In this document: positions 25,019 to 36,364 of the stretch, one piece after another
How the letters are laid out: every line of letters starts with the position of its first letter
How positions within the stretch are numbered: position 1 is the first letter of the stretch
Source: Apostichopus japonicus
Lineage: Eukaryota; Echinodermata; Holothuroidea; Aspidochirotida; Stichopodidae
Direction: 5' to 3'
DNA length: 64,000 bases
Assembly (NCBI RefSeq): GCF_037975245.1
Contig: NC_092564.1
Span: 7,847,984 to 7,911,983 of the forward strand
The notes under the pieces: generated by a model
Database searches by the model: none
What the model was told of the DNA's origin: nothing
The model's input: the letters and a program-made list of their open reading frames with translations, nothing else
Translations under genes and position numbers: made by a program

Positions 25019-28000
25019 CTGTAAAAATATAAAGCAAATTTATAAATAACTGTCACTGAATGTCAAAGAGTGGCTGACCTCTGAACAGTATCTTAGATGC
25101 ATGATAATTGTATTTATAACAGCCAAACCCACCATACAATAACCTTCCATTGAAGTAACCTACTGTAAGTTTGCGGCTTAAGAGGGGAATATCCTGGAGC
25201 TCTCCATTCATAAACTGCCCAATAGAAGAAAACAAGTCCATTCATACTACTGACAAAAAATGTCATTTGAGATTTCAAACTTTCTGATAAGCTAAAATCT
25301 TTTTGCTATTTATGTTTTTAATGATAATTTGCCCTTTTCTTTTAGATGGCAAATGAAGGTACTATATGCCTTTTCCTGCTCATGACCACTCTTCTACCAC
25401 ATGTTAATGACATACACACATTAAACTGCTTCATCACTAAAAATTGCCAAAGTATACCATTTTATGCACTTACTCAAATATTTTACCAAACTCACCAAAT
25501 TTAACTCAAGGTCAGGGACCAATTGATCAAATCAAAACTTTGAGGCCTACGAGCCAGGATCTTCCATGAAGACTGAGCCATGACCTGCCACACCCCCCCC
25601 CAAACCCCCAGAGTAATATCCAAACTGGGAATGCCTGAAAGCTAGCTGCCAATATGGAAATGGTGTTAACAAAATATAACATCATCTCTATCGGCAAGCT
25701 TAGAAAACTGTAGATAAATTTTCCAGTTGGAAATAATCCTGCGACCCACTAAAAAATTTTTGTGACCCACTTTTAGATCACATCCCATAGTCTGTGATCG
25801 ACACCTTTAATCATTTGTATAATCGTGGGCAGTTGACTGTAATAACAAGAATCAAGTGTGAATTACTGCATTAATGTATGTTATGAAGACTATAATGAGA
25901 GCTACTGTGAAGCAGTTTGTCTAGAAGTTACATAGCTCTATTCTCTGACTATTAAACCTTTCTTCCCAGAATGACCCGTACACCCCCGTACACCACCACG
26001 CGCCATGCCACACTCTGCGGGATATCATTAACCGGGATACTTTAACTCATTTATTGCTTGACACATTTTAGTAATGGTGTCACAGTTATCTAAGAACCTT
26101 ATAATGTTTCATATGGCCTCTGTTAAAGTTAATGAACCTTGGTAGAGGAGGTGAATAGCCACAGTGCAGAAAAGCAATGAGTTGTATACAGATGGTGTAC
26201 AGGATAACACTGTTAGTAGTTAAATGGTACAGTATGCATTCATACTGTATATATAAATATATATTTCTCTTTGAGCTAATAGAGTCAAATATCTTGATAA
26301 AATTTGTAAAGTTGTCTAGTTTCTAGTCTGTCATGAATCTTTCAAAAACCAAATGCGAAAATATATTTAGTTATTCAAGGTTTTATTCACAAGCCACAAG
26401 TTCTCCACAACATGATCAAAAGACAAAATACTGTATTAAGCCCTGCAATATTCAATCAAATTAGGAACTTGAAGAACTGTGACACAATTTCAAACTTGGG
26501 CAAAAAGTGTGATAAAACTATAAACAATTTCAACATGTTCTTAGCTCTGCAAAGTCACTTTATGGTTGGCAGACATACAGTTTATATATAAAAATATATA
26601 AGCTAATGGTATTAAGTCATGTTAAACTCTGAAGTGCCAATGAAAGACAGGAGAGAGTGTGCTTCAAAGATGTCATTTGTGGTAGCACATTCTCTCAATA
26701 ATTAAGCTTTCCCCGGAGGGCTGTGCGCTCTCTCTCTCAACGAGACTTCCTGTAATATCTTCTCGCAGTCTGCAGTCATTTTCCGGTCATCCATATCCAG
26801 ATATGCCCGACAACCAAGAGTTACCATCATTGAAGATAATCAAACAACTACACAGCGAGTGTCAGACTATGAACGTCGGCCGTAAAAATAATTCCATTAA
26901 TTTACTTCTGGAGCTATAGCTTGACATTTTGATGGAGATCACTTTACCAACCTTTTGGCAAACTATAAATTATCATTTTTTGGGGTATCAAACTTAATTC
27001 ACCAGAGAAAATTAAAATTGATCTGAGATCAATAAATGGGAATAAATGCCTGCTCAGATCACCAGAGACATGTATACATTTTGGAGCTGTCACGGTTAGG
27101 TAGATGGACGAGATAAACCAGACAGTTTTGTGATCAGGAGAAATAACTACTGCCCATATCTACAGTATGTGGTCGGACAACACAACATAGTATGTCATCA
27201 ATGCTAGTTGCACAATTTGACCTACAATCATTCAAAAAAAACTTCTCTATTTAATCTTTTCTAGAAGAAAACTTGCAATGGAAAATAGGGAATAATTCAG
27301 TATTCAAATTTTTATTTTTTTGAAGGTTCTGTATTTTGTCTATTATAAACTGCCTATGGTTTCTACAGTTTTTGTAAATTTAAAAATGTTAGTGTTATGT
27401 ACCTTTTACAATTGTACTGTATAGCAGCAAATTGCCCATTTTGCATACTGCAGCATTTGGCGGGTCGATACCAGATAACATTATGCCCTGGAACATTTAC
27501 AGCAGTCCAAAGATAGGTTATGAACCCAGTCAGCAAGAAAATAGCATTCATAAAGCCAAGCTGGCACTAAAAGTGTATACAAAACCAATAATTAACCATT
27601 TACCATTCCATGTTGGTTAGACAATTTCACCTAAAAGACCACTGAAAATAACATGATAAAAAGCATATACTGTATAGTATGTACGCTCAAATAACACAAA
27701 CAAAGGTGATGCACGATTTGGAAAGAAATTCAAAGCTGGAAGAGGAACACTTCCAGCTAAGTTTTTGTACTGTATTGATACAGTTTACAATATGTGTGGG
27801 CGATGCATTTGTTTAACATTGTACACTGTACATAATCCTTTATGGCCAAACACAAACCACCACACTTGTAAAGTTCATATGAACATAATACACAGGTCTA
27901 TTAGAGTTGTGAATCTAAACTGTTTTTTTTTTCTTTTGTAATTTCCACTCACTCTTACTTCAATTCATTTTCTAATAAAGGTTCATTTCAAAACTTTCAA

Positions 28001-31000
28001 GAACACCAACAAAAGAAACCTTAAATCCCAAACCCATAATCAAACTATGAGCAATTATTGCCCCACTGTGAAATTCCAATACATACCAGAAAAAAAAAAC
28101 ATTATCTGCAACTTCCCTTCTCCCAATCCAAAAAGAAGATGGTAATAACAGATAATAAAAGACACAAATCCCTTTCCTCCATCCCTTCCTCTCTCCCCTC
28201 CCTCCCTTTTTCTCTCCCCTCCCTCCCTTCCTCTCTCTCTCCTCCCTCCCTTTCTCTCTCCCCCCCCTTCCTTCCCTCTCCCAACTTGAGACAGAGAAAG
28301 AGACATAACTTTCTGGTAATGGACTTAGATACCTCCTGTAATAGTAAAAGAAAACAACATTGACTGTTTTCATACATCTAAAAATAAATTCTTGTCACCT
28401 CATCTGGTATTCGAAAAACCATCCCACAGCATGAAGCTTTAATAAGCTGAGAATTCCGAGCTACCATAAATATATGCCTGGTATGCCATTCAGTGCTTCA
28501 TATATATACACTGGATCATTTGTCAACAAACTTACCACCGCTCAAAGGCACTTGGGGTCAACCTTAATCAGATAGTTATGAGGTATCTAATGTAGATTAA
28601 TGTTCAGTCTTTATTGTGAATAACAGATTAATTTTGTCACCTTATTTGGTGTTGGTTGGTATTAGTACTTGGGAAACTTTTCACACTACATGTACATGAT
28701 TTGAACAATTCAACTGTAGATTTGCAGAATATATGTCCAACTTAACTTGCCAGAAAAATAGAAATGAAAGTGGACAACTGGACGTTACTTGTGAATTTTC
28801 TTTAGTGTTTTCCTCCTTACAACAAAATGACTCTCAGCTTTTAAGCAAAGTGAAGAACTGTGAACAAACAAACAAACCAAAGGTGAACAAAATGGTTTGA
28901 AATATTTTAAATTTATGACTATAGATACTAATCATCTCTAAAGTCCAGACTACACTTGAGGTCAAATTGATTTCATAACAAGCCCACATTGAGCACAAAG
29001 CAGAACCTCCCCAATTATGCAAATAATTGACCATCGCTGTCAAAAAAAACTTTGATATCTCAAGGATTTTTAATAGAAATGTCTTGTTGAAAGAAGAACT
29101 TGTAAAAAATAAAATGTGTGTGATTAAAGAAATTTCTTAAAAGCACTTTCTGGAGCACATTTTGCATAAAATATTTACAGTTTACTTGACAAAAGCAAAA
29201 TATTTTTAAAAGAACACTAAACTCCACTTGCACTTATTACTGCTTACTAAATCATCCATGTTAAACACTTAACCTGTTCTGTGGGCAATGTGCAGATCTA
29301 CACAGTGCTTCATAGGGTCAACAGAGGCACTGTCGATCTTCAGATTTGTTGGAAAAACTGATACAAACTCTATTCAAGTAAAGATGATGTCTGCTTTGTA
29401 ATAATTAACAATTGCATGCATTGCTTGAGTCTTTCGTCCAAGTCCAGAAAGTGTCTGTGCAACTGAATGGGAGCGTTATGGGAGGGTTTTACTTTCAGTA
29501 CTATCAGCTTTCCAACTGCCTAGTGATGATTTGTCACATACTATTGCACTGAAGCATACATGCATGTAGCTGTAGCATGGCAATTGCATTGGCCACAGTA
29601 CTGGTATGTACACTGTTCACCATGGCAAACAAATTAGGCATTTCATCAATCATTAAACTTCTTGGGCTGTTAAAGCAATGTTCATATTTCCACCAAACTT
29701 TGCAATTTCTGGGCAAATTTCATGGTCATCCAGTCGTACGAGAAATATCTGTTCGGACAAACAAAATCATAACTGGAGGTTGTCCTGAGGGCCACATATT
29801 GTTATCATAGAACTCAGACTGCAGTTTAACTAAATAACCAAAAAGAACTGAAATTTTGACCAATTGGTATCAGCCTCCATCACTGTGGAGGGTACTGAAA
29901 TGGAAACATTAATTGTGGTAACTTGCCTAATATACATAGAGTACTAGTCAAATGTGGGTGTTCTATTCACCAAACCTACATTACTACACCAAGCTTACTG
30001 TGTACATATAGGTTAATTATATACTTTGTTCATTTGTTATAATTTCTCAGACAAACAAATCTGCCAAACTGACAACCAGAATGTAAGACCTGGTTGTCCA
30101 AGAAACAACCACAAGACATCCATAAGGTCGCTCATGTGACTTCTGTACTTAGAAAGACCAGCTTAGATAGAAACTGTTTAAAAAATTATCGCCCTATTTC
30201 GAACTTGAGTTTCGTTTCAAAGGTTTTGGAAAAGACAGTTTTATCTCCCCTAATGGATTATCTTACACAGGAGAATCTTCTTGAACCATACCAGTCAGCT
30301 TATAAGTCTGGTCACAGTACGGAAACTGCCCTCAATGCCGTTCATAATTTTATTACATCAAAGCTTGATGAAGACTGCTTTGTCCTTTTAGTTCTTTTAG
30401 ACTTATCATCAGCTTTTGATACAGTTAATCATTCCATTTTGTTAGAAAGACTGCAGTCAAAGTATAGATTATGTGGTACTGTTCTATCCTGGTTCAATTC
30501 TTATATTACTGAGCGTTATCAACAGGTGAAAATTGATGATGTTCTTTCGTCTCCTCGTCCATTAGTTACTGGTGTTCCACAGGGCTCTGTACTTGGACCT
30601 GTTCTTTTTTCTTTTATATCTTGCGGAGTAAAGTGATATTAGTCGGCACCATGGTGTTCATTTCCATCATTATGCGGATGATACTCAATAACTTCTTGCT
30701 TTCGATAAGGATGATGTGCCAAATGCTTTTCATAAAATGGAAACCTGTATAAGTGCTGTAAGCACTTGGCTTACAACTAATCAGTTGAAACTTAACTGTG
30801 ATAAAACAGAGTTTATTGTTTTTTGATCACGTTTCTCTGAAGTTACACCTAATTTTCCACCACTTACTCTTGGTAAAGACTCTATTAATATCTCCTCAAC
30901 TCATAGAAACCTTGGTGCATATTTTGACCAGACCATGTTACTTGAAAATCACGTTACAGGTACTAATCTCTGTCGTTCTGCAAATTGGCAACTGAGGAAA

Positions 31001-34000
31001 ATCAGTTTGATGAGGAATTACAGTACCTCGATTATAAGACTTGCGAGATACTGGTCCATGAGTTTGTGACATCAAAGCTTGATTTTCTAAATTCACTTTT
31101 ATTCGGCCTTCCTGATTCTGCCATCCAGAAACTCCAAAAGATCCAAAACACCGCTGCCCGTATTGTGAAAAGGAAAGGAAGAAAGTGCCGCACCACCCCA
31201 CTTCTGAAGGAACTTCATTGGCTCCCTATCAGCTACAGAATCCAGTATAAATTACTTCTTCTCACCTTCTGTGCTCATCATCTGGAACGGCCTGTGTACC
31301 TGTCACAACTCCTCTTGCCATATACTCCAACTCGCACACTTCGTTCCTCCAACAAACTGTATTTAACTGTTCCAAAACCACGATTGAAGAACTATGGTTA
31401 CAGAAGCTTCCAATACTCTAGGTCTTATCTCTGGAACAAGTTACCAGATCAAATTCAAACATGCTATAAACTTTCTACTTTCAAAAGTCTACTTAAGACC
31501 CATTTTTTCACTTGTTCTTTTGTAAATTAATTTACTTTCTTTGTAAAGCGCTTTGAGCAGTGACTTTTTGTCTATTGATTTGGCGCTACTGTATATAAGT
31601 CTCATTTATTATTATTATTATAAAAATTTACCCTGTAATTAAACACACCAATTATCAACATCAGGGAGAAAGCAAATATCACCAAATTATCACAAGAATC
31701 AACAATATTCATGACTTTTTGCCTCCCAGGTTACATTGTTTCTAACTAAAATGTAACTGAAGATGGAGAAATTTAATGATTGAATTTGATGATTCATTAT
31801 AAATTTCTGGACCAATTAGCAATGGTTTGTACCATGGAGTTGTTGTTCATACAGTTAATCCTCCAATGTTCCCTGTTCCCATCACTAGCAATGCATGTGT
31901 GGCTACAATAACGATAATTCTCCAATGTTCCCACAGGTTCCCATCACTAGCAATGCATGTGTGGCTACAATATCAATAATCCTCCAATGTTCCCTGTTCC
32001 CATCACTAGCAATGCATGTGTGGCTACAATAACGATAATTCTCCCATGTTCCCTGTTCCCATCACTAGCAATGCATGTGTGGCTACAATAACGATAATTC
32101 TCCAATGTTCCCTGTTCCCATCACTAGCAATGCATGTAAGGCTAGCAGGAATGACTTCGATAATTCTCCCATGTTCCGTGTTCCCACTACTGGCACATGT
32201 GTGGCTACAATATCAATAATTCTCCAATGTTCCCTGTTCCCATCACTAGCAATGCATGTAAGGCTAGCAGGAATGACTTCGATAATTCTCCCATGTTCCG
32301 TGTTCCCACTACTGGCACATGTGTGGCTACAATATCAATAATTCTCCAATGTTCTCTGTTCCCATCAATAGCAATGCATGTGAGGCTACACATGTTGCCT
32401 TTTCCTATCACTAGCAATGCATGTGGGGCTATTAGGAATGACTAGATGATAATTCTTTTAGAGACAAGAGCCATCTCTTGTCTGGTTTGGTTCGCTGCAA
32501 TGTCTTTCTACCATCAGCTTCTGACCTATATAAAACTCTTCCTTTAACCTGAGCTAATAGAAAATCATTTTCTTTGTTAAATATTTATGACATAAATTCA
32601 TTATTCTTCTGTTTCTTTAAAAGTAAAGATAGAAGCTCTTCAACATTTACAAAGAATAAAATAATACTAATAATACTTGATGCTTACATAACTGCAGACA
32701 TTACTACAGATTAAACATACTCTCGAGCGATTATCGACGAAACAATAATTGATTCATTCGCATTTGACATCCAGGAATGCAGAAGGAAGCTTGGTATGAT
32801 AAACACTGCTCTAAGAAATACCCCAAGGAAATGAAACTGTATTAAGCATGTTCAATCGGGTTTTAATAACGTTGTGTCTGCAACATGCAAAATGTATTAC
32901 ACTGCACTGCCTTTAATAGCAAACAATGGTATGGACAATATTAATTGTTTTAAGGCCCCATTCATTAGAGCTTTCAACTTTCACATTCAAATGATAAGAA
33001 ATGTACCTTTGGGACAAATTAATATGGATATTCATACTGTTGTAGCTCCTCCATTGACTATTTAACATACATTATCTGCATTCATTTTTGATAAGTAAGC
33101 CAAGTGTTTGATAACCTTGTACTAAATTTCATAGGGCACCATGAATATTGTTTTTACTGTTTGTTTTGCCTGTACCAGTTACAGAAATAAGCCCATTATT
33201 ACTGTAGCATACTATAATACCTCTGGAACAAAACAGATGATACCACTATTTTTTTGGTACCCTTCTGTTCCTTCCCTTTCCTCACCTCCACAGAAAGCTG
33301 CAGCATCCTGCAGCCATGCTGCATAGGACTGCAGGACATACATAGGACATACATAGGACATACAGTATGTTATCTTGCTCTACAGTTTCACACAACAGGC
33401 GCTGCAGCCTGCTGGTCCGCACAGCTAATCCCTATCGTTGACATACATTCATTATTTCCCAGCAGGATTTCCCAGCTGTTGGTGCAGCTTTTCTTTTTGA
33501 CACAGTGCCTACTGTACGCAAGTGTTGAAAAGGAGGATTTGTGTACAGTGACATACGTACCATTACAATGCCAGGGAATAATTTATCTGGTATTGCATCC
33601 CAAAATGCTATAAAAAATGGTCAAGTTGCTGCTAGATACAAGTGTAAAGATGTATAGCAGTTTTCTATACAGGAAATTAAGTATTCAATGAGAGAGAAAA
33701 ATTCAGTATCTTTGAAAATTCTACACAAAATGTGACCACAAAATTATTTCTTGCCACTGCTTAATGGTGTTCCATTCAAGTTTACATTTTAGTAACCATG
33801 GAAACATGTTTGTACTTGAATAAGTGGTAAATTGGGCTTGCAAGTAATAATACTTATAATGTGCTTTATAGAGTTTGCACAAATAATTCATCAAAGGACA
33901 AAAATAGGAACCCAATGTGAACATTTGGACATCCGAAATTCTTGACACAAAAAGCATCCTCTAGATACTTTGGATGTTACAGTTAGCATGGAGAGGCCCT

Positions 34001-36364
34001 AGACCAAATGTGGCCAAAAACAGGGGTAGAGCAGTGCCAAATGTCTACCAAATAATGCTAGACATGATAGATTGATGTTGCTACATATGGCAATATAAGG
34101 TGACATGTACAGTAAGTAAGAGGGATGTAAATTTATTTTAAAATATGTCTGAAATTTTTCTGAATTGAAAGTTTTGAATTACTTACAAATTAGGGTGAAA
34201 AGTTACCGTAGAAGGACTGCATTAAATGATCAACTGCGATCAAAGTGTTTTACAATCCTCAGTATGTGTGTTAACTTTGTGGCAAGTTGACCATTATGAG
34301 GAAACTATTGCTCTCAACCAAATGTAGCTAATTAGAGAAAAACAGCTAGCAAGACTTATTATTGATAGCTGACGAATACATGTTATTGGTAAAGAATAAA
34401 TCAGGTCTGAGAACTCTCTGAACCTGTTCAAGACATCTTCTTAATCTAGTTTTATCTTTAATGCTTTGGTATTGCTATCTATCTGATCAAAGATCCAACC
34501 TGATGTGAAGGTAAAATACAAAGTGAACAATTCTGACTTTTACAGTCTACCAATCTCCCGCTGAAAGACCTCTACTTTAAAGTAACCAACAAGCTGATCA
34601 TAACCAGGGTGCAGTCATTGTGAGGAGACAGGGAGATTAAAAGATGAAGTAAATGCAAAGTTAACAACATATTGATGACGGTGAAGACATCTTCCGTACC
34701 CCACGCCATCCCAACACTTCCATTCTCTAGGGACCTTGATTCTGAACTCCTTAGAGTGTGAACATGAAGTCACTTTAATGAGTTTGTGCTACATATTTAA
34801 GTATCATCTTTAAAAATCAAGACTACCCTTACCTTAATATTTTATCACTGCAAGACATTGTCAGTAATCTCTCGCCTTCCATAACTCCATCCCAGGTTTG
34901 GATGATTGGAGCCGACTTCACTGGAATGGTACCCTCTCCAGACTCGATTTTTGTCCTCAGTTGTCCTCTGGTCTTACGATTAGGGTGCTTGTCCCCCAAC
35001 CCATTCTTGTTGTCTTCTGCCGGTCCTTTCTCATGAGGGGAGAATATCCTGGCATCTCCACACGGGGAGGTGCTAATATACAAGTGGAAAGAGTACCCAT
35101 CCTTTAACCTAAACCCACCACCACCTTCATATTGCTCAAAGATAGAGTGGTCACTTCTGTTACCGAGATGGAGTTTTAATTGTGAGTAGAGGAACTTCAT
35201 CAGGCACCTCCGGGATAGTATTTCAGCGTGACAGTCATTGAGTGCCAGCCCTTGGTCTGACATGTACTCGCCGTTAATGCACTTTGTTCCCGTGGTGACA
35301 CTGATCACTTGAGACTTCGAATAGTCACCGTTCACGGTCATGACGATTCCGGCGAGGACCTTCCTCCTCGAATACTGAGAATTGCCGTGAGCCGTGAGTT
35401 CGTTAAATTTGTTAAATATCAGACCGTGAATGTGATCTGCCAGCTCCAGATGAGCTTGCATCGGTTCTGCAGAATTAGGGATTGGTTCGTAGCCGGGCTG
35501 AAAGCTGGGATGGATATTATACACGGCAGACAGAACGGCCTGAGCAGCCCTGGCTTTGGCGAGTTTCTTGTTTCGAGCCTGTCCTTTGTAATCTGTTCCT
35601 TCCACATTGACTGACATCACAAACAGTTTACTGTGGCTCTGTCCTTCTTCCGATTCCAACTTGTAATGCAATCCTGGCCTCATTTCATTTAGCATCATCA
35701 GAGGATTCTTGTGCTGTGTCTGGTTCTGCGGTTGCGGTTTCCGTAGCTCCTCTGTCGGCGTAGAGTTCTCCGGGCTGGCAAGTTTGTCTCCGGCATTTCC
35801 TTCGAACGGACTGAATCCGGTCTGCGGGTCGGAGACATCTGCCGTGAAATCGTCAGCCGTAACAAACTTCCCCATGGCGAAGTACGCATCCGAAGAATTT
35901 GGGAACTGTATGAATGACTTCAGAGCCATCTCTGCTGCTTTGCTCTTGGCCGACTTCTTGGTTGACCCCGACCCTTTAAATTCTTTCCCATTGACCTCGA
36001 CAGACATGTGAAAGACTGGCGCATGAACTGGACCTGTCTGACCGCAAAGGACAAACTCTAAGCCTGGTCTTAGTTCGTTCAACTGCATCAACGCATTCTT
36101 AGGCATCCTAGGTCCATGGAGTTTCTTTTGCTTCTTTTTCCTCTTTTTAGGCGGTATGTCACTGGTCATTTGCGTTTCACTTTCGCCTCCCTCCTCCAGA
36201 GGTCTCTTCACTCCTCCTTCTGACTGACCATTCTGACCATCCAAAAGCCCAACTGTGCCTTCATTTTCTTTATTGTTAGAGGCTGCAGGATCCAAGTGAA
36301 TGACTTCTGCCTGCAATTGAATCTCTCTTTTAATGTCAGACTGTGTATTAATCTGAGTATCCAT
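24490..36364 (-). CDS. ADARB1: ADAR2-type double-stranded RNA adenosine deaminase (complete, two coding exons)
   Basis: Coding exons are 36364-34833 and 25018-24490, joined in phase 2 within an Arg codon; 686 residues. It converts adenosine to inosine in double-stranded RNA, presumably in the nucleus: a basic [11 protein letters not shown] stretch lies at residues 71-81. Two dsRBDs follow, about 86-152 and 218-283, each ending in the KKxAK motif. The deaminase domain (about 305-686) has zinc/catalytic residues H379 and E381 (NDCHAEI), C435 (SPCGDA) and C505 (MSCSDK), plus base-flipping E477 (SGEGTIPV). Inositol-hexakisphosphate pocket residues known in human ADAR2 have counterparts: K361, R385, R386, K508, W512, W675, K678. 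So it should be active. There is no Z-alpha domain, so it is not ADAR1. It may equally be the ancestor of ADARB1 and ADARB2. Confidence 0.96.
28182..28282. repeat. 101-nt uninterrupted pyrimidine tract
   Basis: It is made only of C and T in CCCTCC, CTCT and CCTT blocks, and is all purine on the ADAR sense strand, with many GGG runs. Long Gly/Arg/Glu-rich open frames across it are compositional artefacts. Confidence 0.97.
29700..30112 (+). repeat. Degenerate dispersed repeat, copy B
   Basis: It is colinear with 15830-16235 (see there) and ends at GTAAGACCTGGTTGTCCAAG, abutting the broken 5' edge of the LINE. Confidence 0.55.
30118..31622 (+). mobile_element. L2/CR1-like LINE, reverse transcriptase region and 3' end, decayed
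   Basis: Reverse transcriptase motifs in order are [47 protein letters not shown] and [13 protein letters not shown] (all before 30636). HYADDTQ follows at 30668-30688 in another frame, then a TAA stop. The C-terminal part, 31087-31530, is back in the first frame ([34 protein letters not shown]). The tail has TTTGTAAAGCGC and (ATT)n. The endonuclease is absent, so the copy is 5'-truncated and inactive. It lies antisense in the ADAR intron. Confidence 0.9.
31857..32450. repeat. Minisatellite, about 59-bp unit, with higher-order 122-bp dimer
   Basis: About nine units start AATTCTCCAATGTTCCC, contain CATCACTAGCAATGCATG and end GGCTACAATAACGAT. Units of 66 bp (with GCTAGCAGGAATGACTTCGA) and 56 bp (ACTACTGGCACATG) alternate twice as near-identical pairs. 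Repetitive open frames across it are by-products. Confidence 0.95.
34833..36364 (-). CDS. ADARB1: ADAR coding exon 1 (both dsRBDs and first two thirds of the catalytic core)
   Basis: It starts MDTQINTQ and ends at SCSDKIL plus two bases of the Arg codon, with donor GTAAG on the minus strand. The whole 1532-nt coding part is one exon. The exon itself begins at 36379, after the acceptor TTTTCCAG, so there is a 15-base leader before ATG and at least one upstream noncoding exon. Confidence 0.95.

Larger units (their letters stand above)
25019..34832 (-). other. Large ADAR intron (9.8 kb)
   Basis: No missing coding exon is needed: the two flanking exons join in frame at a position that reads continuously as in human ADAR2 (CSDKI-R-WN). 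The intron holds a pyrimidine tract, a repeat, a LINE and a minisatellite (listed separately). The rest (25019-28170, 28290-29690, 32460-34832) shows nothing I can name. Confidence 0.85.

Noticed and set aside
27972-28377. Overlapping Gly/Arg/Glu-rich frames of 83-133 residues
   Set aside because: They come from the pure purine strand of the 28182-28282 tract; no splice context or homologue.
30094-31530. Active retrotransposon
   Set aside because: Frameshift, a stop after YADD and no endonuclease domain.
32016-32445. Repetitive-peptide frames
   Set aside because: They translate the minisatellite; frames shift between units.
34898-36011. Plus-strand frames of 69-101 residues
   Set aside because: Antisense shadows of the ADAR coding exon.
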